Shown here: positions 1-8,054 of the stretch, in pieces
Layout of the letters: the number at the start of each line of letters is the position of its first letter
Numbering within the stretch: position 1 is the stretch's first letter
Assembly (NCBI RefSeq): GCF_900112265.1
Contig: NZ_FOLO01000007.1
Span: forward strand, 112,918-176,917
Direction of reading: 5' to 3'
DNA: 64,000 bases
DNA from: Pseudoalteromonas denitrificans DSM 6059
Lineage (GTDB): Bacteria; Pseudomonadota; Gammaproteobacteria; Enterobacterales; Alteromonadaceae
Made by a program: the position numbers and the translations under genes
Notes under the pieces: generated by a model
What the model saw: the letters and a program-made list of their open reading frames with translations, nothing else
What the model was told of the DNA's origin: nothing
Database searches by the model: none

Positions 1-1
1 T

Positions 2-862
2 CAATTTGAAGCAAGTATTACCTCTGTACCTGTTGAGCGTTCATTTAAATACCCTAAACCTAGGTTCAACTTAAGATACGATATGACAGAGCAAGATCAA
101 TGGCGCTTTAATTTTGAACGTACGGTAAGTCAATTAAACCTGAAAGACTTTGTGCCAAAATACAATGGTGAAGAAAAACGACTTGAGCTTACCAATCCTA
201 ATTTAATGCCAGAAAAACGATGGGAGTTTTCCAGCACCTATGAACGCCAATTTAATAAAAATCAGGGAAACCTTGCTACAACACTTTATTATCATGATAT
301 TGAAGACCATTTAACAGAAACACCTTATCTAGATAGCCATAACAAAACGATAGGTTCAGGTATTGGTAACATCAACAACGCTAAAGAATATGGGATAAAA
401 TTAGATGGCTCTTTGCGTTTATCACTTTTAAATCTTAAAAACACAGTTTTTAGCGGTAACTTAACTTATAGAGGCAGTAAAACACATAACTCCTTCACCC
501 ATGAAAAACAATACATAAATGATTTACCGCAATTAGATTGGAGTGCAAATTTAAAACACGACCAGGTTAATTTAGGGCTCGCATTTGGTATAACTTTCAG
601 TAATAAATCAGCAGAGCGCTACAACCGATATGACTTTATTGCACGCTACGAAAATCATGTAAATGCAAAAGCCTATATTGATTATCAATTAACTCATGAT
701 TTAAAACTGCGCTTTGAAGGTGATAAGTTATTTCACGGTAAAGGGCTACGAGAAACTACTCGCTATGAAAGTGCGTATACCCATAGTGATATTCTAAGAT
801 ATGAAGTACGTGATACTGTCCGAGAAAGGCGCTTTAAAATATCGTTAAAAGGACAGTTTTAA
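2..862 (+). CDS. TonB-dependent receptor, C-terminal part (5' end outside window)
   Basis: The frame is open from base 2, so the gene begins before the window; 286 C-terminal residues are seen. The sequence alternates short polar/aromatic beta-strands and loops and ends in a terminal Phe (Gly-Gln-Phe), as in outer-membrane barrels. The stretch around residues 30-90, with a conserved NPNL(M)PE motif followed by a barrel strand (the 'N-P-N-L-x-P-E' element), is typical of TonB-dependent receptors of Alteromonadales. The plug domain and TonB box are not in view, so the substrate cannot be inferred. An internal ATG at 83 is not the start, because coding-quality sequence continues upstream in the same frame. 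A hairpin follows the stop codon. Confidence 0.85.
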   Translation, partial: QFEASITSVPVERSFKYPKPRFNLRYDMTEQDQWRFNFERTVSQLNLKDFVPKYNGEEKRLELTNPNLMPEKRWEFSSTYERQFNKNQGNLATTLYYHDIEDHLTETPYLDSHNKTIGSGIGNINNAKEYGIKLDGSLRLSLLNLKNTVFSGNLTYRGSKTHNSFTHEKQYINDLPQLDWSANLKHDQVNLGLAFGITFSNKSAERYNRYDFIARYENHVNAKAYIDYQLTHDLKLRFEGDKLFHGKGLRETTRYESAYTHSDILRYEVRDTVRERRFKISLKGQF

Positions 863-891
863 ACTTATTTTTTAATCACCCTTTTTAAAAC

Positions 892-911
892 AAGCTAAAA
901 AGTTAGCTTTT
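892..911 (+). terminator. Hairpin after TonB receptor
   Basis: AAGCTAA (892-898) and TTAGCTT (903-909) form a perfect 7-bp stem with an AAAG loop followed by Ts. A second arm, AAAAGCTAACT (925-935), can compete for the 901-911 strand, so two alternative hairpins are possible. It most likely ends the receptor transcript. Confidence 0.5.
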
Positions 912-943
912 GTAATATTCAACAAAAAGCTAACTGATGCCTC

Positions 944-960
944 AATACTATGCTAGTATT
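944..960. promoter_or_regulatory. Inverted repeat upstream of trp-leader-like ORF
   Basis: AATACTA-TGC-TAGTATT is a perfect 7-bp inverted repeat 37 bases before the leader ATG. The CTAG-containing half resembles half of a TrpR operator, but the full operator consensus is not met. It could be an operator or part of a promoter. The assignment to TrpR is inference. Confidence 0.35.
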
Positions 961-996
961 TTTAAGTACTTACTTTTAATTCACATAGATAAACTG

Positions 997-1065
997 ATGA
1001 ACAGCAAGCAAAGTTTTTTTGTTACTCGAATTATTATCATTACTTTAAAAAAGTGGTGGGAGTAA
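997..1065 (+). CDS. Trp-leader-like peptide (22 aa, tandem Trp codons)
   Basis: ATG at 997 opens a 22-codon frame ending MNS...LKKWWE, with tandem TGG codons at 1054-1059 and TAA at 1063-1065. A strong terminator hairpin follows 18 bases later. A short leader peptide with two adjacent Trp codons just before an intrinsic terminator is the hallmark of trp-operon attenuators in Gammaproteobacteria. No trp biosynthesis gene follows; the next gene encodes a P-loop kinase. No obvious Shine-Dalgarno lies immediately before the ATG. It may be an orphan remnant, or a functional Trp sensor for the downstream gene. Confidence 0.55.
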   Translation: MNSKQSFFVTRIIIITLKKWWE

Positions 1066-1083
1066 TGCTGTTCAGCTAATAAA

Positions 1084-1107
1084 AACCGCCATCAAGGCGG
1101 TTTTTTT
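1084..1107 (+). terminator. Strong intrinsic terminator of the leader
   Basis: AACCGCC (1084-1090), loop ATCAA, GGCGGTT (1096-1102), then a T run to 1107. The CCGCCA segment of the rising arm can also pair with the two TGG codons of the leader ORF (one G-U pair), giving an alternative structure. The terminator ends 33 bases before the next ATG, so read-through would be needed to transcribe the kinase gene from the leader promoter. Confidence 0.85.
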
Positions 1108-1140
1108 CGTTTTGATGGCCTCACTCAATAGGAAAGCAAA

Positions 1141-1659
1141 ATGAAGAAAGTTGCTGTATTTGGTAATGCTGGCGCAGGAAAATCAACAACAAGTAAACAA
1201 TTAGCCAAAATCACAAATTTACCACTTTATGTATTAGATAAAATAAAATTTTTACCCAATGGGGATGAAGTACCCCACAAAGAATATTTGACTGAACACG
1301 CTAAGATTCTTGATGAAGATAATTGGGTAATAGATGGATTTGGTTGCTTAGATTCAACTTGGGAAAGGCTTTCTAAGGCTGATACTTTAATTTATATAGA
1401 CTTGCCTATTTACGTTCATTTTATTTGGGTAACAAAACGTTTCATTAAAGGGATTTTTGCACCCGTTGAAGGCTGGCCAAAAAGTGCACCTTTAATAAAA
1501 AGTACCTTAAAAAGTTACCATGTACTTTTGTTATGCCATAAAAAACTCACTCCGAGTTATAGAAAGTTCATTGCTAAGGTAAAAAAAACAAAAAAGGTAC
1601 ATCACTTACAATCAAAGTCAGACATTCAAAAATTTCTTAATTCAATTGAGCATGTTTGA
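1141..1659 (+). CDS. P-loop kinase, adenylate kinase/FlaR-like
   Basis: 172 residues with an N-terminal Walker A loop GNAGAGKST (residues 8-16) in a Rossmann-type beta-loop-helix. The context is typical of the small AAA-type 'DNA topology modulation/adenylate kinase-like' NTPases: LDKIKF after strand 2, a WVIDGFG segment near residues 63-69 and DTLIYIDLP near 81-89. These are annotated as FlaR-like or nucleotide-kinase-like proteins, and the true substrate is generally unknown. An AGGAAAG-type ribosome site lies just upstream of ATG 1141. The gene stands alone behind the trp-leader-like terminator; whether they are functionally linked is open. Confidence 0.75.
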   Translation: MKKVAVFGNAGAGKSTTSKQLAKITNLPLYVLDKIKFLPNGDEVPHKEYLTEHAKILDEDNWVIDGFGCLDSTWERLSKADTLIYIDLPIYVHFIWVTKRFIKGIFAPVEGWPKSAPLIKSTLKSYHVLLLCHKKLTPSYRKFIAKVKKTKKVHHLQSKSDIQKFLNSIEHV

Positions 1660-1773
1660 TGATAAATACTCTGTCATACTTATGAAAAAAAAGAACAGTT
1701 TAATAGGTTTAAATTGTTCTTAAATTGGCATATTCACTATATAGGTTTCACAAGTGAAATTTCATATTTCAAC

Positions 1774-2265
1774 TTATGTAATATCCCCATCATACCAAAC
1801 GCCATATTTATCTCCTTGATATTTAAGTAAGAGAAATAAATATGCCGTACTCAGCATAATTAAACCTCCAGCAAGTGCAGCCTTATTAAAAAAACCTAAG
1901 CAACAAAAAAGAAAACCACTTATATGTGATATTGTTTCAATTCGAGCAGCTTATTTACGACTTGGTCTGGTTTTCAAAAAGTTAAATACAAACCAGCACT
2001 TTAAGAGCAACGGCTGGTTTACCCAATTATCAGCGTTTTTATCTATCATGAATTTCTTCTGTTTCAAGCTTGATATATCAACTTCAAGTGCTGAGGCCAA
2101 ACATTTGAGAGACTCTAAACTCGCATTTTTCCCACTTTCAATTCACTGAATTGTTCTGACATTTAATCCAGATATTTGAGCCAATTGCTCTTGTGTTAAA
2201 TGGCGACTAATACGTATTTCTTTAAGGATCACTAAACTTTGCATGTACAAGTCACAAGTATTCAT
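1774..2265 (-). pseudogene. XRE-family HTH regulator with C-terminal membrane domain, two in-frame stops
   Basis: Read on the minus strand from ATG 2265, one frame encodes a classic HTH_3 domain (LTQEQLAQISGLNVRTIQ, stop, IESGKNASLESL...). The TGA at codon 41 (2143-2145) sits exactly where family members have Arg in the R-T-I-Q-R-I-E-S-G motif, so a CGA-to-TGA nonsense change is likely. The same frame then runs to a second stop, TAA at codon 105 (1951-1953). After it come 58 further codons encoding two hydrophobic segments and a KYGVWYDGDIT tail, ending with TAA at 1774-1776. Uninterrupted homology-like sequence in one frame across both stops argues for recent inactivation rather than coincidence. 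The intact protein would have been about 163 aa: a DNA-binding domain followed by a small two-helix membrane domain. Confidence 0.75.
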
Positions 2266-2561
2266 GATTTTATTAATTTAAGTGACGATTTTAACCCGAC
2301 ATTAGGCTGAATGTTACCCAACACAAGTATGACAGCACCCTATTTAGCCCAATTTAGTCTTTTTTATTGTGTATCAGTCATATTTTAAATTAGGTAAAAA
2401 AATAACAAAGAATTGTTGAAGGTTAACCTTTTATTGATTCAACTTTATTTAAAAAGTTTTAATTATATTTTTAACTGAACTTAAAAATTTGATACCCAAC
2501 ACTTACTTTAGTAAATTGAGTCAAAGGGCATCAAAATAATCTAGCGTCTCTACTTAAACAA

Positions 2562-2828
2562 CTATATTGATATGCTACAAAGACCAGCTGTCAATGCCAC
2601 CATGAACGCGAGCGTTTGTATCGCTTTTTTATAAAGCTGGTCTTCTAGTTGATAACGTAATATTTTTTGCCTTGCCATTAACATTAAAATACCACTTAAT
2701 CCTAAAATACCAGGCACAACAGCTAAACCACCATTGAGTCCTGCAACTATAGAAGCCAAAGCAACAAATGCAGAAAGAGAAAACCATAAACCCGCTAAAA
2801 ATTTATTTCCGTGTAAATTTTCCATCAT
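2562..2828 (-). CDS. Small hydrophobic membrane protein, unknown
   Basis: 88 residues, not recognised. It shows two clear hydrophobic segments (about residues 11-32 and 33-52) and a third near the C terminus (71-86), separated by a basic stretch, so two or three membrane helices are expected. The start is supported by AAGGA eight to nine bases before tandem ATG codons on the minus strand. It stands alone between the XRE pseudogene and a solute-binding protein gene. Confidence 0.55.
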   Translation of the reverse strand: MMENLHGNKFLAGLWFSLSAFVALASIVAGLNGGLAVVPGILGLSGILMLMARQKILRYQLEDQLYKKAIQTLAFMVALTAGLCSISI

Positions 2829-2976
2829 TAAAAATCCTTTTATTTAACTTTCTAAGTGAACGCATATACTCACATTTTTAACTATACAAATTTTAATTTC
2901 AGGGACAAAGTTTTGCAATAAATATTAGGTTATGATTTCATGACTCATTTACAAAGTTGCAATAAATTTCCTCATA

Positions 2977-3774
2977 TCAGTTGGGTCTATGATATCTTGT
3001 CAGATACTTTTTATGAATTTTAACAATGATATCTTTCTGTTCATCATGATTTTTTAGGTTATCAAGTGCCAGCTTTAACTTATCTTGAAACTTCATTGTC
3101 ATGTTACTTGAGACTTTAGAGCACTGTAACCAGGTTTCATTTTCTATTAATGTAAAGTAATGACCATCATGATTAAATTTTGATTCGATGAGCTCTTTTG
3201 AGCCAATAAAGGCATCCAGTCTTCCTTGACTTAACATTTTAAGTCCTTCGTCATAATTACTCACTTCATATTTTATTATTGATTCATTTTTACTGAATTC
3301 ATCACTATAAGTAGTGCCCCGCACTTGTCCAACAACTTTATTTGCTAATTCATTCAAATGGCTAAATCCCTTTGTTGATTGACCATTTTTTGATGCATTA
3401 AAAACGATAATGACAGATTTTTTAACAACCAAACCTATTTGAGAATAATTTTTTTTACGCTCAACGGATGTAAAAAACATAGAACAGTCATAACTCCCTT
3501 TATTCAGCCCTTCTAGCATTCGATTATATGGTACAAGCTCAATGAGATAAGGCACTTTCAACTGTTTAACCATAGCTAAAGATATATCGTAATAGATTCC
3601 TTTCGATTCTTTATTTTCATAATAACTAAAAGGTTCTCCTATATGAATAACGGCTACTCTTATGGGAGGGTCTATAATGCTGAGTTGCTCACTCAATAAA
3701 GAGAAGCAGCACAAAGCGAAAGGTAGAAGCCCAAATAAATAATGTCTTTTTAGATAGATAATTAAAATATGCAT
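2977..3774 (-). CDS. Periplasmic solute-binding protein, family 3-like
   Basis: 265 residues with a hydrophobic N terminus (about residues 12-30) acting as signal or anchor. The body resembles bacterial extracellular solute-binding protein family 3: strand 'IRVAVIHIGEPFSYY', 'GIYYDISLAMVKQL', 'YNRMLEGLNKGSYDCSMFFTSVERKKNYSQIG' and a second lobe with 'VVGQVRGTTY' and 'GRLDAFIGSKE'. Such proteins bind amino acids or related small molecules. No permease or ATPase gene is adjacent, so this may be an orphan sensor-like binding protein of the kind common in Alteromonadales. The family call is firm; the ligand is unknown. Confidence 0.8.
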   Translation of the reverse strand: MHILIIYLKRHYLFGLLPFALCCFSLLSEQLSIIDPPIRVAVIHIGEPFSYYENKESKGIYYDISLAMVKQLKVPYLIELVPYNRMLEGLNKGSYDCSMFFTSVERKKNYSQIGLVVKKSVIIVFNASKNGQSTKGFSHLNELANKVVGQVRGTTYSDEFSKNESIIKYEVSNYDEGLKMLSQGRLDAFIGSKELIESKFNHDGHYFTLIENETWLQCSKVSSNMTMKFQDKLKLALDNLKNHDEQKDIIVKIHKKYLTRYHRPN

Positions 3775-3978
3775 CAGTTTAAATTAATAAAGCAAAATGA
3801 ACATAAATAAACCTTATTGTATTTGAATAAATACAAAATTAACTCTTAGAGTATAGGATAAGGTTTACTAAAAATTCACTCTGTATTAATTTATATAACT
3901 ACAAAAAACTGACTTTAACAGGGATATACGATTACAAATAAGAAGTCTATAACACAGGTTTAATTCATGAATATATAA

Positions 3979-4917
3979 TCATCTACTTTTCTTAGGTGTA
4001 AAAAGTGGCTGAAACTCAAATTTAGATTTATTTTGAGGCACTTCTTTTTTCTCTTCAATACCTACTTCATAAACATCAAATGGGGGACGCATGCGATGAT
4101 TTTTATTTCGCATAATTTCAGCAAATGTACATCCACCTCCTTTCAACGCTTCAGTTGCAAATTTACCAACGTTTTTACTGAAATCAATCACACCAAAATT
4201 TGTCGTTAGAATTGTCAATTTTTTATTGTTATTACGAATTCGAATCAATGCACCCAGCTCTTCTACATAGCCATCAATCAGTGTACGCTCTGCAGCTCCT
4301 ATCTCATCAAGCATTAAAACGTCTGCTTCTTGCGCTGAGTTTCGCGCTCTTTCTGCTTCAATAGGGTTATTTCTAGCGCTCCACATTTGTGATACAAGCA
4401 CACTAAATTGCTTAGCTAATACTGTGGCTGATGTTTGTTGTTTAATAAGATTTAATACCGCACAGCCTAAATGTGTTTTACCACTGCCATACTCACCAGA
4501 TAAAACTAAATTAAGGTTCCCCTTTCCTGCTATCGCATCTGTAGCATAACCACTCACTATCTGAATGATTTCATGCTGCCACTGATGTTCAGCGTTAAAG
4601 TTAGAGAAAGTTTGACTATCTAAATCAACATCACAAGATTTCATGAGCGCATTGGCCTGCCTTTGCTTTCCTTCTTTAATTAAGCGAGCCGAATCTTCTA
4701 GGCCTTTTGCACTATTTTCAGCAAATAATTGCTCATAAGTAAGTGTCGATTTTGAATTTAATAAGTGCTTGAGTTTCGTTTTCTCCATTAACTTTTTTAA
4801 ATTACCACTATTATGAGAAACGCGCTGATCACTAACAGAGTCTGCCTTACCTTTATTTTTATCAACGCCTTTTAAAGCTTGAAATTGCTCAAAGGTTAAA
4901 TCGTCATCATCTATCAT
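3979..4917 (-). CDS. DnaC-like AAA+ helicase loader
   Basis: 312 residues. An N-terminal charged region of about 110 residues precedes an AAA+ core with Walker A GEYGSGKTH (141-149), Walker B LMLDEIG (201-207) and a sensor-1-like ILTTNF. A 'RNKNHRMRPPFDVYEVG' C-terminal segment resembles the arginine-finger region of DnaC/IstB-type ATPases. DnaC loads the DnaB replicative helicase. The gene overlaps the upstream DnaT-like gene by 11 bases, as in dnaT-dnaC operons. The extended N terminus may hold the helicase-binding part. It could be chromosomal restart machinery or a phage/plasmid-derived loader; no phage genes are adjacent. Confidence 0.8.
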   Translation of the reverse strand: MIDDDDLTFEQFQALKGVDKNKGKADSVSDQRVSHNSGNLKKLMEKTKLKHLLNSKSTLTYEQLFAENSAKGLEDSARLIKEGKQRQANALMKSCDVDLDSQTFSNFNAEHQWQHEIIQIVSGYATDAIAGKGNLNLVLSGEYGSGKTHLGCAVLNLIKQQTSATVLAKQFSVLVSQMWSARNNPIEAERARNSAQEADVLMLDEIGAAERTLIDGYVEELGALIRIRNNNKKLTILTTNFGVIDFSKNVGKFATEALKGGGCTFAEIMRNKNHRMRPPFDVYEVGIEEKKEVPQNKSKFEFQPLFTPKKSR

Positions 4918-5629
4918 TGCTCAAATCACTCACTTTTCGTTTAATTATTTCACCCTCAGACACTAAATCCTCAGATGTAGTATTCGTTAACCCATTTGAA
5001 TTTTTTATAGAAGCTTTTCCATATTGACTGTTTCTAGAATAAATTTTAGCACTTGCAATCCATTTTCTCCAAGCAGCATGCCATCGAATAATAGGCTTTA
5101 ATTCAAGTACATTTTTATCTGAATTATGGGCTATAAACATTTCCCACTGTAATTCAATATCTTCAATATTTGCTGAAAAGCCAACTGATTTTGCAATCAA
5201 TAAAACTTGTTGATCAAAAATAAGCTTATCTACACTTATAGAAATAGATGAGCTTGTTTCTTTAACATCCGTGACGGCTATATTCTTAGTAATTTCTTCA
5301 TCTTGAAATTGTGGAACCTGAGGTTTTGCACCATAAATATTAAACTCAGATGTTGTGTAACAAGCAACAAATTCATTATTACGCACAATGTCAATCAAGC
5401 CTCTTTTTTGCATTGACTTCAAAGTATTTGAGATATCAGTTGGTTCTAAATAATTAAAAATTTCTGTCAATGCAGAGTCTGATATTTTCGTCCAAACAAA
5501 ATCATTTTTAATATGCGTACCATTTAATTTATTGTGCTTTAATTGTTGCTTAAAATAGCGCAATAATATTGATTCTATCAAACCAAATTTACGTGCATCT
5601 GAAACGCTAAATATATGTATATCTGACAT
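4907..5629 (-). CDS. DnaT-like primosomal protein
   Basis: 240 residues. The N-terminal half (about 1-100) looks like a winged-helix domain (DARKFGLIESILLRYFKQQ, then LTEIFNYLEPTDISNTLKSMQKRGLI), as in phage-type replication proteins. A linker follows, and then a C-terminal segment with 'LQWEMFIAHNSDKN' and 'IIRWHAAWRKWI' that matches the DnaT DNA-binding motif. It is followed directly by the DnaC-like gene with overlap, which supports a joint helicase-loading role in primosome assembly. The long intergenic region upstream should hold its promoter. Confidence 0.7.
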   Translation of the reverse strand: MSDIHIFSVSDARKFGLIESILLRYFKQQLKHNKLNGTHIKNDFVWTKISDSALTEIFNYLEPTDISNTLKSMQKRGLIDIVRNNEFVACYTTSEFNIYGAKPQVPQFQDEEITKNIAVTDVKETSSSISISVDKLIFDQQVLLIAKSVGFSANIEDIELQWEMFIAHNSDKNVLELKPIIRWHAAWRKWIASAKIYSRNSQYGKASIKNSNGLTNTTSEDLVSEGEIIKRKVSDLSNDR

Positions 5630-6112
5630 GTAATTGATCTTAATTCTTTTTGTTAAAAGCGAATTTATAAATTAAATGGGTAACTATAATAACCCTAAAG
5701 CGACATATTAACTATTGCAAATTATAATCGAATTCAACCTTACCTTATCAGTTAAAGTATATAACACTGTAAAAGTAACACCTTACCAATCGTTTTTTAT
5801 ATACAGCAATAAAATACTTATTTCATTTCTAATCATAATTACAGTGTTATGAGCCAAGTTTCATAATTTGAATACGTCATTATAAAATTTTTCTTCCTTT
5901 AAAATCCAAACATAAATATAAAATACAATTAATCAAAGTTAATTTTATAAATATAAGATGAACCAACTTTTTCTTATAAAACAACCTGCTGCCGCATGTA
6001 AAAAATAAAACACGTGTTTTAGTGCTATTTATTCAAAAATATGACAAATTACCGTTCCCAAAAGTGAAACCCACTTGTGTTTTCAAATATATTTATTAAA
6101 TAAAGGATAAAA
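5630..6112. other. Intergenic region between divergent genes
   Basis: About 480 very AT-rich bases separate the DnaT-like gene (minus) from the cysteine peptidase gene (plus). No convincing gene was seen. The only clear structure is the 16-bp palindrome at 6006-6021. Confidence 0.5.
6006..6021. promoter_or_regulatory. 16-bp perfect palindrome, candidate operator
   Basis: TAAAACACGTGTTTTA is a perfect palindrome about 90 bases before the start of the secreted cysteine peptidase gene. Its placement suits an operator for that gene; no matching regulator can be named. Confidence 0.4.
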
Positions 6113-7351
6113 ATGAGAAAAAAATTCGCCTTCTGTGTTATAGCACCAACTCTATTTTCTTGTGTACCACTGACAGCCCAAGCTAATACTTCAAATATAG
6201 TTGAACTGTTAAAAACAAGCAGTGTAAACAAGCAAAATATAAGAAGCCAAATGCTGGCTGAAGAGATAGCACGTGAATTTATCAGTTCACAGAATTCGCG
6301 CTATTCAAATTGGAAAACAGCGAAAATAGAAACAACAATCCCTTTATATGATTTAAATGATCAGTTGCAGTCGTATGAAATACAGCTGGTAAATGAATTA
6401 GCAGAGCCTGTTGGTTACATTATCATTGAAGCAAATCAAGAGCGTTCAGGGGTGACAGAGTTCACAACAATTGGAGTGGCACCAAGCATAGATTTACAGT
6501 ACTTTTTTGAACAAGAAACTGGCTTAACCAGTAAAAACAAAAATATAAAGTTTATTTGGAATGGTCCCGGTACTTCAGGGTTACTTTGGTTAAATGGTCA
6601 AAATGAACAAAAACTGATTTCTTTAAATCCAAATTTACGTATTGATGACTTTAAAATAATCAGAGAAAAAAGTTTAACTCGCCAACATCAATATTTATCA
6701 GCTAAACATTCTAACTTTTATGCTCCAGCAACATTAGAAACACAAAGTGATAATATAATTGACTGGAGTTTCAAGCCGTTTTTTCAAGAAAAGCGTACTT
6801 GGAATAACTCATCAAATGAAAACAACTATTGCTATGCTGGTTGCACACCTATCGCAGCAGCTATGTTAATTGATTTTTATGATCGTAATGGATATCCACA
6901 TCTAATAGGCGATGATACACAACAAGATCACCAAGCTGATAGCACGCTAATGAGACACACCATAGATGAATTACGAAAAAATTTAGGAACATATTGTCGC
7001 AGTGATGAACAAGGCGGTACAGCCCAATCAGCAAGTGTAAAATTAGTTGATTATATGAATACTCGCAGTGAACAGCAATGGGATGCAAAACGTATTTCAT
7101 ACGCAACAATGACAACTTTTTCTTATATTATTCGAGAGATAAAAGCACAACGCCCTGTTATTGTTCATTATCATACAAAAGGCAATATAGGCACTAATCA
7201 CTCGGCAATTGCATCTGGATATATTTATGGTGGATATTGGAGCGATAATTTTTTAACCGTACGCACTGGTTGGAGTCGCCAGATAGAAAAAACATATAAT
7301 ATAGATAATATGGGCTCTGTTGCAGCAACCTTAGTTTCAAAAACAAATTAA
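6113..7351 (+). CDS. Secreted C39/C10-like cysteine peptidase
   Basis: 412 residues with a signal peptide (about 1-24, ending ..LTAQA). A prodomain-like region of about 200 residues resembles streptopain/Spi-type propeptides (PLYDLNDQLQSYEIQLV...PVGYIIIEA). The papain-like catalytic domain shows CYAGCTPIAAAMLIDFY with the likely nucleophile Cys244 and NHSAIASGY with His363, followed by FLTVRTGW in place of the usual NSWG-type strand. These features match the C10 / C39-like secreted peptidases. AGGATAAAA before ATG 6113 supports the start. It probably degrades extracellular proteins or acts in interbacterial interaction. Cys240 next to the active site could be an alternative nucleophile. Confidence 0.75.
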   Translation: MRKKFAFCVIAPTLFSCVPLTAQANTSNIVELLKTSSVNKQNIRSQMLAEEIAREFISSQNSRYSNWKTAKIETTIPLYDLNDQLQSYEIQLVNELAEPVGYIIIEANQERSGVTEFTTIGVAPSIDLQYFFEQETGLTSKNKNIKFIWNGPGTSGLLWLNGQNEQKLISLNPNLRIDDFKIIREKSLTRQHQYLSAKHSNFYAPATLETQSDNIIDWSFKPFFQEKRTWNNSSNENNYCYAGCTPIAAAMLIDFYDRNGYPHLIGDDTQQDHQADSTLMRHTIDELRKNLGTYCRSDEQGGTAQSASVKLVDYMNTRSEQQWDAKRISYATMTTFSYIIREIKAQRPVIVHYHTKGNIGTNHSAIASGYIYGGYWSDNFLTVRTGWSRQIEKTYNIDNMGSVAATLVSKTN

Positions 7352-7358
7352 TTATAAA

Positions 7359-7382
7359 TTGGGCGTACTTCGTTTCGCCCAA
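7359..7382 (+). terminator. Hairpin after cysteine peptidase
   Basis: TTGGGCG (7359-7365) pairs with CGCCCAA (7376-7382), 8 bases after the stop. No long T run follows at once, so efficiency is uncertain. Confidence 0.6.
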
Positions 7383-7683
7383 ACCATTCCTTTTTACGAT
7401 AAAAACAACATCTCGTTTAATGTGAAAATTCAAAGTATTTGATAATGAATCAAATTAAATGATAAATACAAATCACTAAGTTCAAATAAGGTATAGTTGA
7501 TGGCTGAAAAGAATTATCACTTTTCAGATATTTAAATAATGGCTACAATGCTAATGTACTTGTTGGTAAGGTAAGGTTAAGTTATTTATATTTAGGCGCA
7601 AGCCCAAGGATAGTCACTTTATTGTCCTTGTCCTTTTATGGTGTTGTTACCGCACTAACAGGTAATTTTTAGTTAATAGAAAT
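7383..7683. other. Gene-free stretch with two inverted repeats
   Basis: No convincing gene. CTGAAAAG/CTTTTCAG (7504-7527, 8-nt loop) and CAAGGA/TCCTTG (7605-7630) are inverted repeats. The second is followed by a T-rich stretch on the plus strand and lies just beyond the end of the minus-strand gene at 7684, so it could serve as a terminator. Confidence 0.4.
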
Positions 7684-7995
7684 TTACAAATTTTCTTTTT
7701 TTAGATGTTTATCGTATGCGGACTCTTTTTTGTACCACATTTGTTTCGCAACATATGGGCCAATAACTAACCATATTAAGACTATAGGACTTGCTTCAAC
7801 GATTAACCAATCTATCCATTGGTGTAAAGTATGGGGTTCTAAGTCTGAACCAATATGACCTAAATATGTTAGAGGTAATAACCCTAATAACCAACTACCC
7901 ACAAACAATAAAGTCATTTTTATTTGATACTTGAGTAATCCATTGCTACTCATTTTTTCCCAGTTTAAAGCCATTTTATCGGTATACTTTTTCAT
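7684..7995 (-). CDS. Small two-helix membrane protein (possible immunity partner)
   Basis: 103 residues from ATG 7995, chosen because GGAG lies 8 bases upstream; a GTG at 8004 is in frame but overlaps the ribosome site. Two hydrophobic helices are evident (about 27-48 and 65-86) with a charged C-terminal tail. Not recognised. It lies 59 bases downstream of a secreted Gly-rich protein on the same strand. This arrangement recalls bacteriocin/immunity pairs, but nothing in the sequence proves that. Confidence 0.55.
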   Translation of the reverse strand: MKKYTDKMALNWEKMSSNGLLKYQIKMTLLFVGSWLLGLLPLTYLGHIGSDLEPHTLHQWIDWLIVEASPIVLIWLVIGPYVAKQMWYKKESAYDKHLKKENL

Positions 7996-8054
7996 CACAA
8001 TCACTCCATTAAATAGTAGCGTTTAAACAACACTACTATTTTAAAGATACTTAT

